Assembly (NCBI RefSeq): GCF_000003855.2 | Contig: NW_003101672.1 | Span: forward strand, 1,816,134-1,880,133 | DNA from: Blastomyces gilchristii SLH14081 | Taxonomy: Eukaryota > Ascomycota > Eurotiomycetes > Onygenales > Ajellomycetaceae | DNA length: 64,000 nt | Direction of reading: 5' to 3' | Shown: piece by piece, positions 22,449 to 33,299 of the stretch | Layout: each line of letters starts with the position of its first letter | Numbering within the stretch: the first letter of the stretch is position 1 | The notes under the pieces: generated by a model | The model's input: the letters and a program-made list of their open reading frames with translations, nothing else | Told to the model about the DNA's origin: nothing | Database searches by the model: none | Translations under genes and position numbers: made by a program

Positions 22449-23267
22449 TTATTCCACACTATACGACCGCATATGACGAGGGCCCCTTTCTATTCGCACC
22501 ATCCCTTCACTCCGGTGCCGTTTATGCTGGTTTCTCACCGGCTCCTTTCCCTTCCGCGTTGATGGCCCTGGATCGCCATCTGCATAGCTGTCGGTGGAAT
22601 CACTCTCAGTCTTTCTCTCGAGTGTCTCGTCACTCCCATCGCAGACTAGCATACTCTCACGGGGCGGCTGCCTTCTGTCCCAATGTGATCGCTCCCCGCT
22701 AGGGCCCGTTCTCCGCTCAGTGGGCACCCGATCTCGTGCGGTCGGGCACGAATGTCGGCGCTGTGGCGCCCTTCGCTCGCGGCTATCTCTGCAGTGGGAT
22801 CTTCCAGTCGATTCCCGCCTGCCCATTCCATGTCCGTCAAGCTCCCGACGATGGCGTTCATCGGAACTAAACCTCCTCGTAGCTCTCTGGCCACCACTCT
22901 CTCTCACAGCGGATGTACATATATTTCTGTTTTGGCGAGGCTGAGGAACTGGCATTGCCCGTGCTACTGATGATAGGCCTCCCTCTCGCCTCTGCCGGCG
23001 CCTCCTTCTGTGGCGTTCTCTCCTTTCCCGTCTTTCGCGCATTCCTCGCTCCGTATCCACCGCCCTGCGTTCCCGGTCCCAGCTTGGGACACGGAGACAG
23101 ATTACGAGAGCCAATGCGAAGAAAAATAGGAATAACAGTATTGATGCCGCGAGGACGCCACCTTGCTCCTCTGGTGTCCATGAATTCCAGCCTCCATCCG
23201 GCTGTTGCTCTAATTGTCCCTTTTTTGTACTCTGAGAAGGGATGGATATCGGAATAAGCGTTGCCAT
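22449..23267 (-). CDS. hypothetical single-pass membrane protein with long Arg-rich tail
   Basis: A 272-aa intronless frame starting MATLIPISIPSQSTKKGQ. After about 38 residues comes one hydrophobic segment (VLAASILLFLFFFALALVIC, about residues 38-58), then a highly charged tail dominated by Arg, with runs such as RERRERRERHRRRRRQRREG and repeated SDE/RRES blocks. The short N-terminal ectodomain, single segment and basic cytoplasmic tail resemble the many membrane-anchored, otherwise disordered proteins of Eurotiomycetes. No enzyme motif is visible. Other frames over the same bases are open because of the Arg codon bias, but only this one has sensible architecture. Confidence 0.5.
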   Translation of the reverse strand: MATLIPISIPSQSTKKGQLEQQPDGGWNSWTPEEQGGVLAASILLFLFFFALALVICLRVPSWDRERRAVDTERGMRERRERRERHRRRRRQRREGGLSSVARAMPVPQPRQNRNICTSAVRESGGQRATRRFSSDERHRRELDGHGMGRRESTGRSHCRDSRERRAPQRRHSCPTARDRVPTERRTGPSGERSHWDRRQPPRESMLVCDGSDETLERKTESDSTDSYADGDPGPSTRKGKEPVRNQHKRHRSEGMVRIERGPRHMRSYSVE

Positions 23268-24051
23268 GGCTCCCGGTGAGTAGGCGGAGTTGGTGCGAAG
23301 TATTCTGCTGGCTGGTTACCTCGGAAGGCTGACACTTGCTGATGATGACGTGGGCATTGACATTGGCTTGTGATGTAGGTGGGGAACTATCACATCTGCT
23401 ATTTTTATAGAAGTGATGAATGAACAGAATGGTTTTAGCTGGTTGCAGGAAATTGAAGTAATTCAATGTGAAGTTGCCGTGCCTTTAGCGATTGAAGTGA
23501 CAGAGAGATTTAGTTGGGAAAAAGGGGGAAATGTCTACACCACGTAAATAGATCAGATGTATTAGTGTAGTGAAAAGATTCGAATAACACCAGCAGAACA
23601 GAACTGCCCACGATCAATCAAAAAGAAAACTCTTCAATTCTTCTAAAAATAGAGAGAATGCGAAACAGGCCTGAATAAAGGACTTGGAGTGGAACCGCTA
23701 ACGGCAATGAAAGAAAGTAAATTTGGCCCTTGACAATGAAACAAGAATTGTCCGATGGAAGCTTTGATTGTGGCTAGATACTCAGATAAGGCGCGTATAC
23801 GGACGCTTATTCTAAATGTTTGCAGCCTCTACTCAAAAAGAAGCAAACAAGGAGGCCTGAATGGAGCCGTGTCAATTGACACACATATATATGTACATAC
23901 ATAGATCTCAAAGCCATTGCATCCGTAGCAAACAGTGCTAGCACTCCCGCGTCTAGTTTGCTTCTAAGCAATCACCTCATGTATCCGCGACCCCATCCTG
24001 GTACCAACACCAGCAAGCAAGAAGATATTCCAGCTACCTAGCAGTTTACAG
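23268..24051. other. intergenic
   Basis: No gene is supported. Includes the upstream region of the Arg-rich membrane protein and a short palindromic TATA run (ACATATATATGTACATACAT) near 23882. Confidence 0.4.
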
Positions 24052-24528
24052 CTAGGGGTGACCATTGATGGCGGTGGGCGGTGCTGCTCCTCCTCCACCC
24101 CCCGCTCCGTTCGCAGGAGGGTGTCCGTTGGCTAGTTGTCCATTCCCATTCGCATTCACATGTCCATTGCCGTGTGCGTTTCCGTTGCCATTTCCTGGGG
24201 GCCCATTTGCTGGCTGTGATGGGTTTGTTTGCCCTGAGTTGTCCGGCTGTACGTTCGCCGGCTGTCCATTATTAGCTGTGGTGGACGGGCTTCCTGGCTG
24301 CACTGCTTGCGCTGGTTGAGGGCCAGGGGGGGGAAGATTGGTCGCCTGAGCTACTTCAGCTTCCTGGGCGTCGATCGCTTCCTCTGCTTTTCGTGTCTCT
24401 AGCATCATGTTGTTCACTGCGAGGTTGTGATAGAACACGAAGGCGGCGTGGATGACAACTCTATATACGATGAACGCGAATACTGGTACCAAGAGTACGA
24501 TGAGAACGATGACATGGTTGGGGCGCAT
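24052..24528 (-). CDS. hypothetical N-terminally anchored Gly/Asn/Pro-repeat protein
   Basis: A 158-aa intronless frame. Residues about 6-33 are hydrophobic (HVIVLIVLLVPVFAFIVYRV and onward), forming a signal anchor. A short acidic helix follows (TRKAEEAIDAQEAEVAQAT). The rest is a repetitive disordered tail built on NGQPAN, GNGNGNAHGNGH and similar units, encoded by GC-rich short repeats at about 24080-24340. No family is recognised. It sits in the same orientation as its two neighbours with single membrane segments. Confidence 0.5.
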   Translation of the reverse strand: MRPNHVIVLIVLLVPVFAFIVYRVVIHAAFVFYHNLAVNNMMLETRKAEEAIDAQEAEVAQATNLPPPGPQPAQAVQPGSPSTTANNGQPANVQPDNSGQTNPSQPANGPPGNGNGNAHGNGHVNANGNGQLANGHPPANGAGGGGGAAPPTAINGHP

Positions 24529-25076
24529 GGCTGTTGTGTGGTGAAATCACCCCCTAGGTGCGTGGAGGGTAATGGAGGTGTGGAGGTGTGAGATGGAAGC
24601 TTTGGATATGCCTGACCTACTCGCGAGGAAACACTTGTAATTCGAAATATTTAGAGGCGTGCATGCCTAGACATAAAAGCTATGTGATATGCTATTGTGC
24701 GAGGTGTCAAATAATCCTTGGTCAATATCGCGTTCAGGGTTAACGTCTGATTGTTCACAAGAACTACACCATCGATCAGCAAGTTAGAAGTAAAAGATTT
24801 GAAGTATGGAAGAATACCTTACCTGCGCATGAGGGCACCTGAGAAGCTATAATGTAGCAACCTCGAGTTGGAAAAAGAATTCATATCAAAATAAACATTC
24901 AATAGGGAGTTTTCGCCCAGCAACAAAGAGGGAGTTGTCGCGATCTCAACGCGTTGTAGATAATGTGAGAACGAACAACAAAAATCATTCCTCTTGACAG
25001 CTGAAAGAAGAAAACCAGAATAATATTCATGAAAGAAATTAATTAAGAGTAGAAAAACCAAATTCAAACAGCAGCA
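24529..25076. other. intergenic
   Basis: No gene seen. The right part is the AT-rich 3' flank of the trm732 homologue. Confidence 0.4.
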
Positions 25077-28000
25077 TTACACCTTGCTTCTTAAAGAGTC
25101 TTTAGGGTCACAGCTGTTCTCGGAGCCATCATCGCAATCGATAATCGTTTTCAGAAGGGTTAACCAGCAATGATGCATGCCGACCTTATAACCCTGATCC
25201 CATAAATCCTGCAGTCTTTGACGGACCAGGGATTTGTCGAAGTCCAAAGTTTCAGACGGAGGAACAAGGAGGAAAATCTTTGCGCCGCGAATGACTCGAA
25301 CGCCCAAGGTAAAAACATCTGGATCAGATATCCAGCCTAGCACGCCATCTCTACCGGCTTCCCGCGTTTCATTTATCAGTGTAGAAATACCATCAGCAAC
25401 CCAGGAGTAGAGCTGTAGGGCGAAGCTTGTGTTCTCTCGCCTCGCTACTGATTGCGATAGCACTTTAGCCCATATCTCAACTTCCCGCACGTCCTCAACA
25501 AACAAGTTCTGTTTTTCTTCTTGGAATAGAACTGTGCTCTCCGTCTGAAATTCTGCAAAGAGCCTAGAAACGGCAGTGATAGTTTTATTTTCGTTGAACT
25601 TAGTACCCGAGAGCATGGTTGGCAGCCCGAGGAATCGGTCCATTGCTTCTGCACATAAAGTTGTAGAATTAGCAAAGGTTTTGGCGAGGATATCGGCCAA
25701 TTTCGAGCTAGCCGCGAGAGGAAGTAATGTAGTGGCTTCGTTTGCACTATCAGAAACAAGCGAGAAAAGTGTGGATGCTGCTTGCGCTGCAAGATATCTG
25801 ATGTCCTCATCGTCGTCGTTCAGCATCCCATACAAAACAAGATATGTCTCTAGGATATTGGGTTCGATCTTGGAATGAGTGTTGCTTGTTTTCAACCCTA
25901 AAACAAAAGTTTTCATTGAAAGCGCAGCAGCATGGCGGGTTGAGAATTCCTATCGGGATTAGTTAACCTACATTCAACATAGAAAAGGGGGTTTGTAAAA
26001 ACTCACGGTTTCGTCGCCAATGGCAAATCTTAAGCTTTGAGTCCATTTATCCAATCTTGTTTTGAACCCCAAGGAAACTTCAGGCACATCGAATGACAGC
26101 ATTCTCAGCGCCAGGAAGCATCCTTGTAGGCGTAATGATGCATTTAGCATATCACGACTCCCTATACTGGCACCATCGCCGTCTTTTGAGATATCTGTAG
26201 ATACAACCCATTTTTGTAAAAAGTGGAACTCAGTGGATAGCGGAGAAGTATTTTCCAACAGTATCATCAACTCATCCGCTAGATTGGAGGTAATGGTAAG
26301 CCGTATTTGCTGAGAGCGTGCCTCTTGAATCATGGCAATGTAGAGCTTTATCCTCTGTACCTGGGACCGTTTATGGGAGCTGAAACTGTGGTGTATGTGG
26401 TTTAGCAACCAACAGGTGGTGTCGGAGTCTACTGCTGAGATCGAGTCTATAAACATCAATAGATCTTCTGATGCGACCGCTCGTTCAAGGAGAATGCTAG
26501 TTTTCGAGACGGAAAGTGCTTTTAAAAGTAGAAATGAGGATTTGGAGATTGTCGTATTGACTTGCGAAACCAGGTCACTTAGTATACCGAAAAGCCCATG
26601 TTCTTCCAATAGGGCATTGATTTGCGGTATGACAGTGGCTATTATCCAGTCAGCATGTTTTGCCCTTGTAATCTAAGTATGTCATAGTACGTACCTTCAA
26701 GACCACAACGGGTACCTGCCTCAGTAACATCATTAAGGATTTCGACCAGCGTAGCCAGCACGAAAGGAGACCTGGCGTGAGAAAATAGATTTTGGAAAAC
26801 TTTTTTCACAGTAAGAAGCGTCGATCCGGAGCCGTCTAGAAATGTATTAGCGAACGTGTCCTCGGATGAACCTAAGGCTTCTCACCTAGCCAGTATCCGC
26901 TCGAGGAAACCCAGAGTCTCTGCAGAGCATATCTAATACATAATGCCGTTCCGTGGATTTGGTTCTGTGAGAGGGATCCGTGGGGAACTGTGGAGAGCTC
27001 ACAGACAGTCGCCGGTATCTCTTCATGCCCTAGGAGGGACGCATATATCCTCGCTGAGTGCTCCCTGATACCCCAAACAGGGCTTTTAAACTGCTCGAAT
27101 ACAAAGTTCCTTAGGAGCTTTTCCTCCTCCCTAGAAAAGGACGGCACCTTCTCTCCAATTAGCTCCAGAGCTGGGAAAACTCGCTCCGTTTTTATGGACA
27201 GCTCCCATAACTGCGAACTTGTCTCTTGTTCTTCATTAGGGATGGGGTCTTGTAGGAGTTGGCCCAATAGCTCAATTAAACCGGGATACTTTTGAAAAAC
27301 GATCCTACTTCCAGGCTCAGATCCAGAACTCCCTCCCAGGCCCGCGCTGCATCCCGCCTTAAAACGACACATTCGATTCATTAAAGCCTTGAAAAGCATC
27401 AATCCGCAATTTCGAATTGCCCATCTAAAACTACATGTTAGCCAGGTTTGAATCCAATTGTCAGGGGAAATTACATTTTGGATCCTAAGCACTCAGCAGA
27501 AATCCTTAAGCAAGGCATGACATAGGCTTCCGTCGATGGGCCTAGTTTCGTGTTCGTAAAGATATCTTTCAAGCAATTTAAGGCGTGAACCTGGGGCAAT
27601 TTGATATCTGACCCTATAGCACCTGTAGGCGCACTCAGCTTAGCAATCTCCTGAGTATCGTGCATGATTTGGCGGAAAAGAGAACCATCGGGTTGAGAAG
27701 AAGCTATCCCGGTGATAAGTGCAGGGAGGCCCGCTGATCTTCGTGTGAGCTTCGAAGCTTGCGCGTCGATGATTTCCAAAGCATCCTAGTTCGATTAGCA
27801 GGGGCTCTCTCAGAGAAGACATGAAAAGCGCAAATACCCTGTACCAGACCTCTAGAAGGTCGGTAGTCCCAAGCTCCTTCGACTGGGCACATCGTGCGCA
27901 GCAAGCGGTGAAAGTCTGCGAAACTGCAGAAAATGCACCCCGGTGTCGTAACTCGGCAAGTTGAGTAAAACTTAGTGTTCCTATTTTATTGAAATCGTCT

Positions 28001-30692
28001 CTAACGAGTCCAGTGCCAGAAGAATCGGGGGAGTAGCTCAAATTGAGTAATATCGCGTGGAGTAGCATACTGTTTATTTTTAGTTAGCGATATCAAAAAT
28101 TTGAAGCCAGAGGCTAATACCTGGATTCCCGCAATGCACGCCAAGAGCATGATAACAAATCTTTCGGGCCCTTAAGCTCATCCGCTGCGTCCTCGTCCTG
28201 TCCTTCTGGGGAATCTATACAGAGGATGGCCCGAACACCAAGCCAAATATTTTGGCAGAGCAAAACGAGTCGATCGTGGTATAATCTCCAGTATGGACGC
28301 CCGGTTTCTGATGAGGGAAACTGAGAATGAAACTCAGGGGTCGACACGATATACCTACTTATGGAGATTAGGAAAGCGGTTCATCACTCTCGAAGAGATG
28401 GCAAGGGGCGGCCTACCTTAATGCAGAGATGTAACCGTGGACAGAAGTCTCCCGGATTGCGATTTGAAACGAGCCATCAGTTGAATACAGGGTTTCTTCC
28501 AAAATTGTGACAAGTCTTTCCACGATAGTTTGTTTTTGCTCATACCAATTTCCACCAGTGTCTGAGGATTTGGATTTGCTGCAACTTGCAAGGTCGAATA
28601 TAATGTGGTAGAGGCGTGCCACTGCATCAGCATGATCAGCTCTGCTAGTGCGGCTTGCGACACGCTCTGCTCTTTCCAAAGCCTTAACGAGTTGTAGTCG
28701 CAAAGGTGAATCTCGCCCTTTTATGATATATTCTTGTCCGCCATTGTCGAGCGTTGATTGGATATGTGCTCGAGGAAACATATTTAGAAGCATCAGAGCT
28801 GTGGAACGGACATCGTCGAATGGGTTTATAAGCAAATCACCCATGAGTCTGAAAAGACTTGGTCGAAATATTTCAATACTACAGTCCCAGGACATTTGAT
28901 CCTGGCCAAGCCTGGACAAGTGTATAGGGTCAATTCTACTATCCAGACCTGCCTGCGATAACAGTACCAAGGTCTTGAGGGCTGATATGTGCCTTTGATA
29001 GGACATTGTTGGCTGAAGTTCTAGTTCGAGAAAATCCACATACCACCGTAGAAACTGTACATGGGCATCGGCGACATTGGCGTGCTTGGCTCCAGGCATA
29101 TCATCCCCAGGTGTATTTTGGTTGGTAGACTGTGACCCATACGCAAGGTTCGCCATTTTGCGACAGGAAGACAGACCACCGCGTAACCTAATGATAAGCT
29201 TTCGAATTAGGCTGAATACCTCTCCTCGATATTGGGGGTCGCTGTCAGTATGCATATAAGGGAAATTTTTGATTAAAACTTGGAGGCTATCTGGGGAGAA
29301 CGGCTTTGTGGTGGAGGGGGCTGTTATCATCAAAGAAAGGGCCGAGAGCCGTATGGCAGCTTCAGAGTGTATTAAAAACTCGCCAATTCGGCCGCTTTCG
29401 ATAATATATGACTCGCCAGAGGCCGACGTAAGTACGCCTGAGCCTAAAACTAATTAATTGAGAACGATATCAAGCATTGGGGAGTTTTTAACTTACTGCC
29501 TTCCTGCACAAGACCGAGCTCTTTGGCTATTTGAAGAGCGGCAAAGAGTACAATAAGCTCATCCGTGGTGGCTTCACATGAACTAGGCTGCAAGTCGTGA
29601 CATGGTAGAGTGCGGATAAATGACTGAAACCCAGAGGGTATCGCTTTGAACAGCGGATAGAGAAAATGATCAGACACTGCATTCAATGCATCTAGATTTT
29701 GCAATGCAATATATCTGAGAGGGGCTTGCCAGAGAGAACCCGAACTGCTCGGACTATTGTACAAAAAACTGATTGAAGCGGCTTCCAGTCTATGGCAGAA
29801 CAGAGTAAATAATGTTCCAGCTGGGAGGGCCAAGTCTCGGTTATTAGAATTAAGGAGGAGAGAAATGGTAAAAATTTGGGCAGCGTAGAATAGCAATTCA
29901 TTTTCTCCAATGTTTTGACTGCTTTCTCTATCAATAAAGATGTTTATGGGAACCCCAAGCTTGATGCAATGCCTCTCTAATCGCGGCGCCCAAGCCATAG
30001 GATTCTCTAACATCCATGTCTTCATCTTTTGGATCAGGTCAAGCACCGGGAGGGTATCCTTTCGGATAAGCCATTCTAGGGAGATCAGGCATGCCTTGAG
30101 CCTTGACCGGGGTTCGCACAATAAGATGTTGGGGATTACCAACTGAATTAGGTTTGAACGCACTGACTGGATGATGGAGTCATCATGATGCCTTGAAATA
30201 ATTCTGATTAACGAAGTTTGGACCAGCCTCATTGGTTTCGGTTTGCGCTCATAGCGATCGAGCAGAACCTCAAAGGTGCAGGCCCAAGGAGGGTTAGATC
30301 CGGACAATGAAAACTCGCGGATCCGTTCATTTGTAGAGAGAGCCGTTGCATCAAGAAACGCGCTAATTGAATTACAAATAGCCACCATATGAGATGATGA
30401 TAAGTCGTTGGCGGAAAATGTTCTGAAAAGGCATTTCCAGATGGGAAAGATCAATCTACGACCCAGTTAATCTAGCTGATCGAGAGGAAATGAGTTCAGA
30501 AAATTGAGAATAAGCTTACAGTGGGCTATCGGCATGCAGGATTAAATCCCTTAACGGGCCCCTGGCGGCCTCATTTAACACATTTTCCGGGATAGCATCT
30601 AAGTCTGAAGACAACAGACATTTAAGTGCTGGCGGCGTCCGAGTTTGTTCCTGCGTCGGAGAGCCATTGGATGCCGGTTTCTGGGTATCCAT
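25077..30692 (-). CDS. trm732: Trm732/THADA homologue (DUF2428), tRNA 2'-O-methylation cofactor
   Basis: A HEAT-repeat scaffold. The yeast protein pairs with Trm7 to 2'-O-methylate position 32 of the tRNA anticodon loop. Ten exons solved: 30692-30520, 30455-29497, 29449-28417, 28357-28121, 28069-27838, 27785-27475, 27430-26886, 26835-26695, 26638-26007, 25949-25077. All introns are GT-AG of 44-72 nt; total 5136 nt, 1711 aa, with every junction in frame. The family core (DUF2428) is visible across exons 4-7: DELKGPKDLLSCSWRALRES joined to SMLLHAILLNL, then DALEIIDAQASKLTRRSAGL followed by PALITG, then FRWAIRNCGLMLFKALMNRM. The start MDTQKPASNG at 30692 was preferred over an upstream in-frame non-ATG extension. 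The intron at 26694-26639 resolves what first looks like a frameshift (donor GTACGT, branch CTGAC). The gene abuts the AT-rich compartment on its 5' side. Confidence 0.9.
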
Positions 30693-31054
30693 TATTCCAA
30701 AAAGAAAAACAAAAAAAGAAAGATAAAAGTGATAGAACTCTAGATAGAAGGAAAGCAAATCAAATCTATCATAAAGAATATCAAATAAACCCCCCCCCAC
30801 TAGTAGGTACTGCTACTTTTTTAAATTTATATCCTTCCTCGAGCGTAAGATTTTTGCTGCTCGTTGGCTGTAGATGACTAAGCGGACGAATGTTCCCTGA
30901 AGCAGTATAGCGTGTGTATACAGAAAACTTGACCTCGCTAAGTGCGCCACTTGACCTCGTTATGTAAGCTGACCTCGCAAATGTGGCCCGTGCCACTACC
31001 TGACCTCGCTCAATACATCTTTTCTTGTAATTTGAAACCACTCAATTATTTATC
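30693..31054. other. promoter of trm732 and edge of the gene compartment
   Basis: The last normal-composition sequence before the AT-rich desert. It holds the upstream region of trm732 and a cluster of TGACCTCG repeats. Confidence 0.5.
30930..31009 (+). repeat. four spaced copies of TGACCTCGY
   Basis: TGACCTCGC or TGACCTCGT occurs at 30930, 30952, 30970 and 31001, spaced 18-31 bases apart, in direct orientation, exactly where composition changes. Confidence 0.8.
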
Positions 31055-31515
31055 ATCAATTCTACAATCAATTCAAAATCAATTTAAAATCAATTTAATA
31101 CTGAAATTATTCTTGAATTTAATAATAAAGTAAGTATTTATATAATTTACACTGAATTGACTATTAATTGATTTTCAATCAATTGTTAATTACTTAAATA
31201 TACAGATTGAATTTATTTTATTACTATAATTAATTAATAATTAATTCAGAATTAATTCAAAATCAATTCAAAATCAATTTAATACTGAAATTATTCTTGA
31301 ATTTAATAATAAAGTAAGTATTTATATAATTTACACTGAATTGACTATTGATTGATTTTCAATCAATTGTTAATTACTTAAATATACAGATTGAATTTAT
31401 TTTATTACTATAATTAATTAACAATTAATTCAGAATCAATTTAATACTGAAATTATTCTTGAATTTAATAATAATACTGAATTGATTATCAACTGATTTT
31501 CATTCAATTATTAAT
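31055..31515. repeat. AT-rich tandem repeat, about 184-bp unit, 2.5 copies
   Basis: The landmark CAATTTAATACTGAAATTAT starts at 31091, 31275 and 31437. Copies one and two are nearly identical over about 184 bp; the third is shortened to about 160 bp. Almost no G or C is present. It lies directly before the first LTR of Gypsy-1. Confidence 0.85.
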
Positions 31516-31522
31516 TACTTAA

Positions 31523-31651
31523 TGTGGCGGGCTGCGCCCGATCAATCATATAAACTATTTCATTACACTTCACAGATTTCAACCACTTCATTCTTGAACA
31601 CATACACTCCGATTCTCAGCCATTCTTGATCATCAATCCTTGGCTGTTACA
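31523..31651 (+). repeat. probable 5' LTR of Gypsy-1
   Basis: The segment begins TGTGGCGGGCTGCGCCCGAT and ends TTGGCTGTTACA, giving the TG...CA ends and short inverted termini of an LTR (about 129 bp). The second LTR was not found in the window, so the boundaries rest on terminal form and position upstream of gag-pol remnants. Confidence 0.55.
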
Positions 31652-33299
31652 AACACGCGTATATTCTCCCATCTCGAAGCTCCACCGCGTACGCCATCAC
31701 ATACACATATAAATATTTATCTCAATCACTGATTCTTGCACTTTCTCTTTCTTTTCTTCTCTAACATTTTTATCTTTGTTATATAAGACCTATCAATATT
31801 ATATCAATCTATTCAGTGTAGGCCTCTTATACTATAAAAATATTTATTATCTTCTTATTAGAAAATAATTATTCACACATTATCTTCTTATCAGAAATAA
31901 TTATTTATCAAGAGATATCTGAACATGTAATAATATATAAGAAATAGAGAAACAGTTAAGCAGACACTGAGTTCTTAGATAGAAGCTACTTATCAGTTAC
32001 TCTGATCTTATAATAAGATTTTATAAAGAGAATATCAATAAAAGATCTGAGAGTTCTGATACTCAGATATATAAAATATTCATATAATTATACTTCTTCA
32101 AATTTCACAGATATTATATATCTGATAAATGATATAATCATATCTAATAATAATATAAGAGAATCTCTGAATATAAGCATAGACACAGTGTTACAGTGAC
32201 TTTAAGTAATATTAAAACTATAATAATAATAAATAACTGATATACATGCAACTCAATAACATTAATACAAAGAGATTTAATAACTAACTCATATAATTTC
32301 AATATCTACAGAATTAAATATAAAAACACTGAAAGAATACTTAGATACTCTTATATATTTTAATACTTTCAATCTCACTCTCTACTCATTATAAAGAATG
32401 AAAATGCTCATGAAACTGAGTGTAGATGAAGATATTATCAGTTCATTAATTAATCAAGATTGATATATTAATAGATAATTGAAAGATTATATGAAATAGA
32501 AGTTTTATTCATGAATAAAAGCATGTGAATCAGTATTATAAATATCTGATAATATTATAAAATATCTTGATATTCTGTTTCAAAACACTATTATATAATA
32601 GAAAGTATTAGATTGATTACAGAGTATCTGATAGAGAAATATTTCTCTTATAATATTCATCTCTGACTTCAATATCAAGATTCTAGAAGCAGATAATCAA
32701 TCTTGAGAGAATTGAATAAAGATTAACATGCTTAAGAAGATATTAACTTTCAAACTCTTACAAGCTCTTGTAAGTGTAGATAAAGATCAGACTTATAAAG
32801 ACTTCTATATATAGCTTCAGATAATAAATGATTATCTTACTAAGCTTAAGAATATACAGAATAGTAGTAGAAGATATTACACTTCAGTGACTTATACATC
32901 TGTATTAAGAAATAATAATAATGCAGATGCTATGAATTGAGTAGACTTAAATATCTATATATAAGCAAGAGTCTTCACTATTCAGACAGACTTCTGAGTT
33001 TCTGAAATCACTTCTGAAGAAGTTGCTGATTAATATTAATATGAAGTGTGTATTAACTGTAATTAATCAGAATACATTGCTTTTAACTGTTAATTAATCT
33101 ATATATCTTCATACTTGAGAGAAAGATCAGTGTCTTCTCATTCAAAGAATGAATCAGTGTCTATTCATACTAATCATATTATATTAGAGAAAGATTCAGA
33201 AGATAACTATAAGAATATCTCAATGAAACAGAGAAAAGATTAGCTTCTATTCAAATTTGTAAACAGAAGCTTGAAGAGATCAGATAATAATAATTTGAA

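Noticed and set aside
26665..26694. Apparent frameshift or 26-30 nt micro-intron in trm732
   Set aside because: A normal 56-nt intron 26694-26639 with GTACGT donor, CTGAC branch and TAG acceptor restores the frame exactly.
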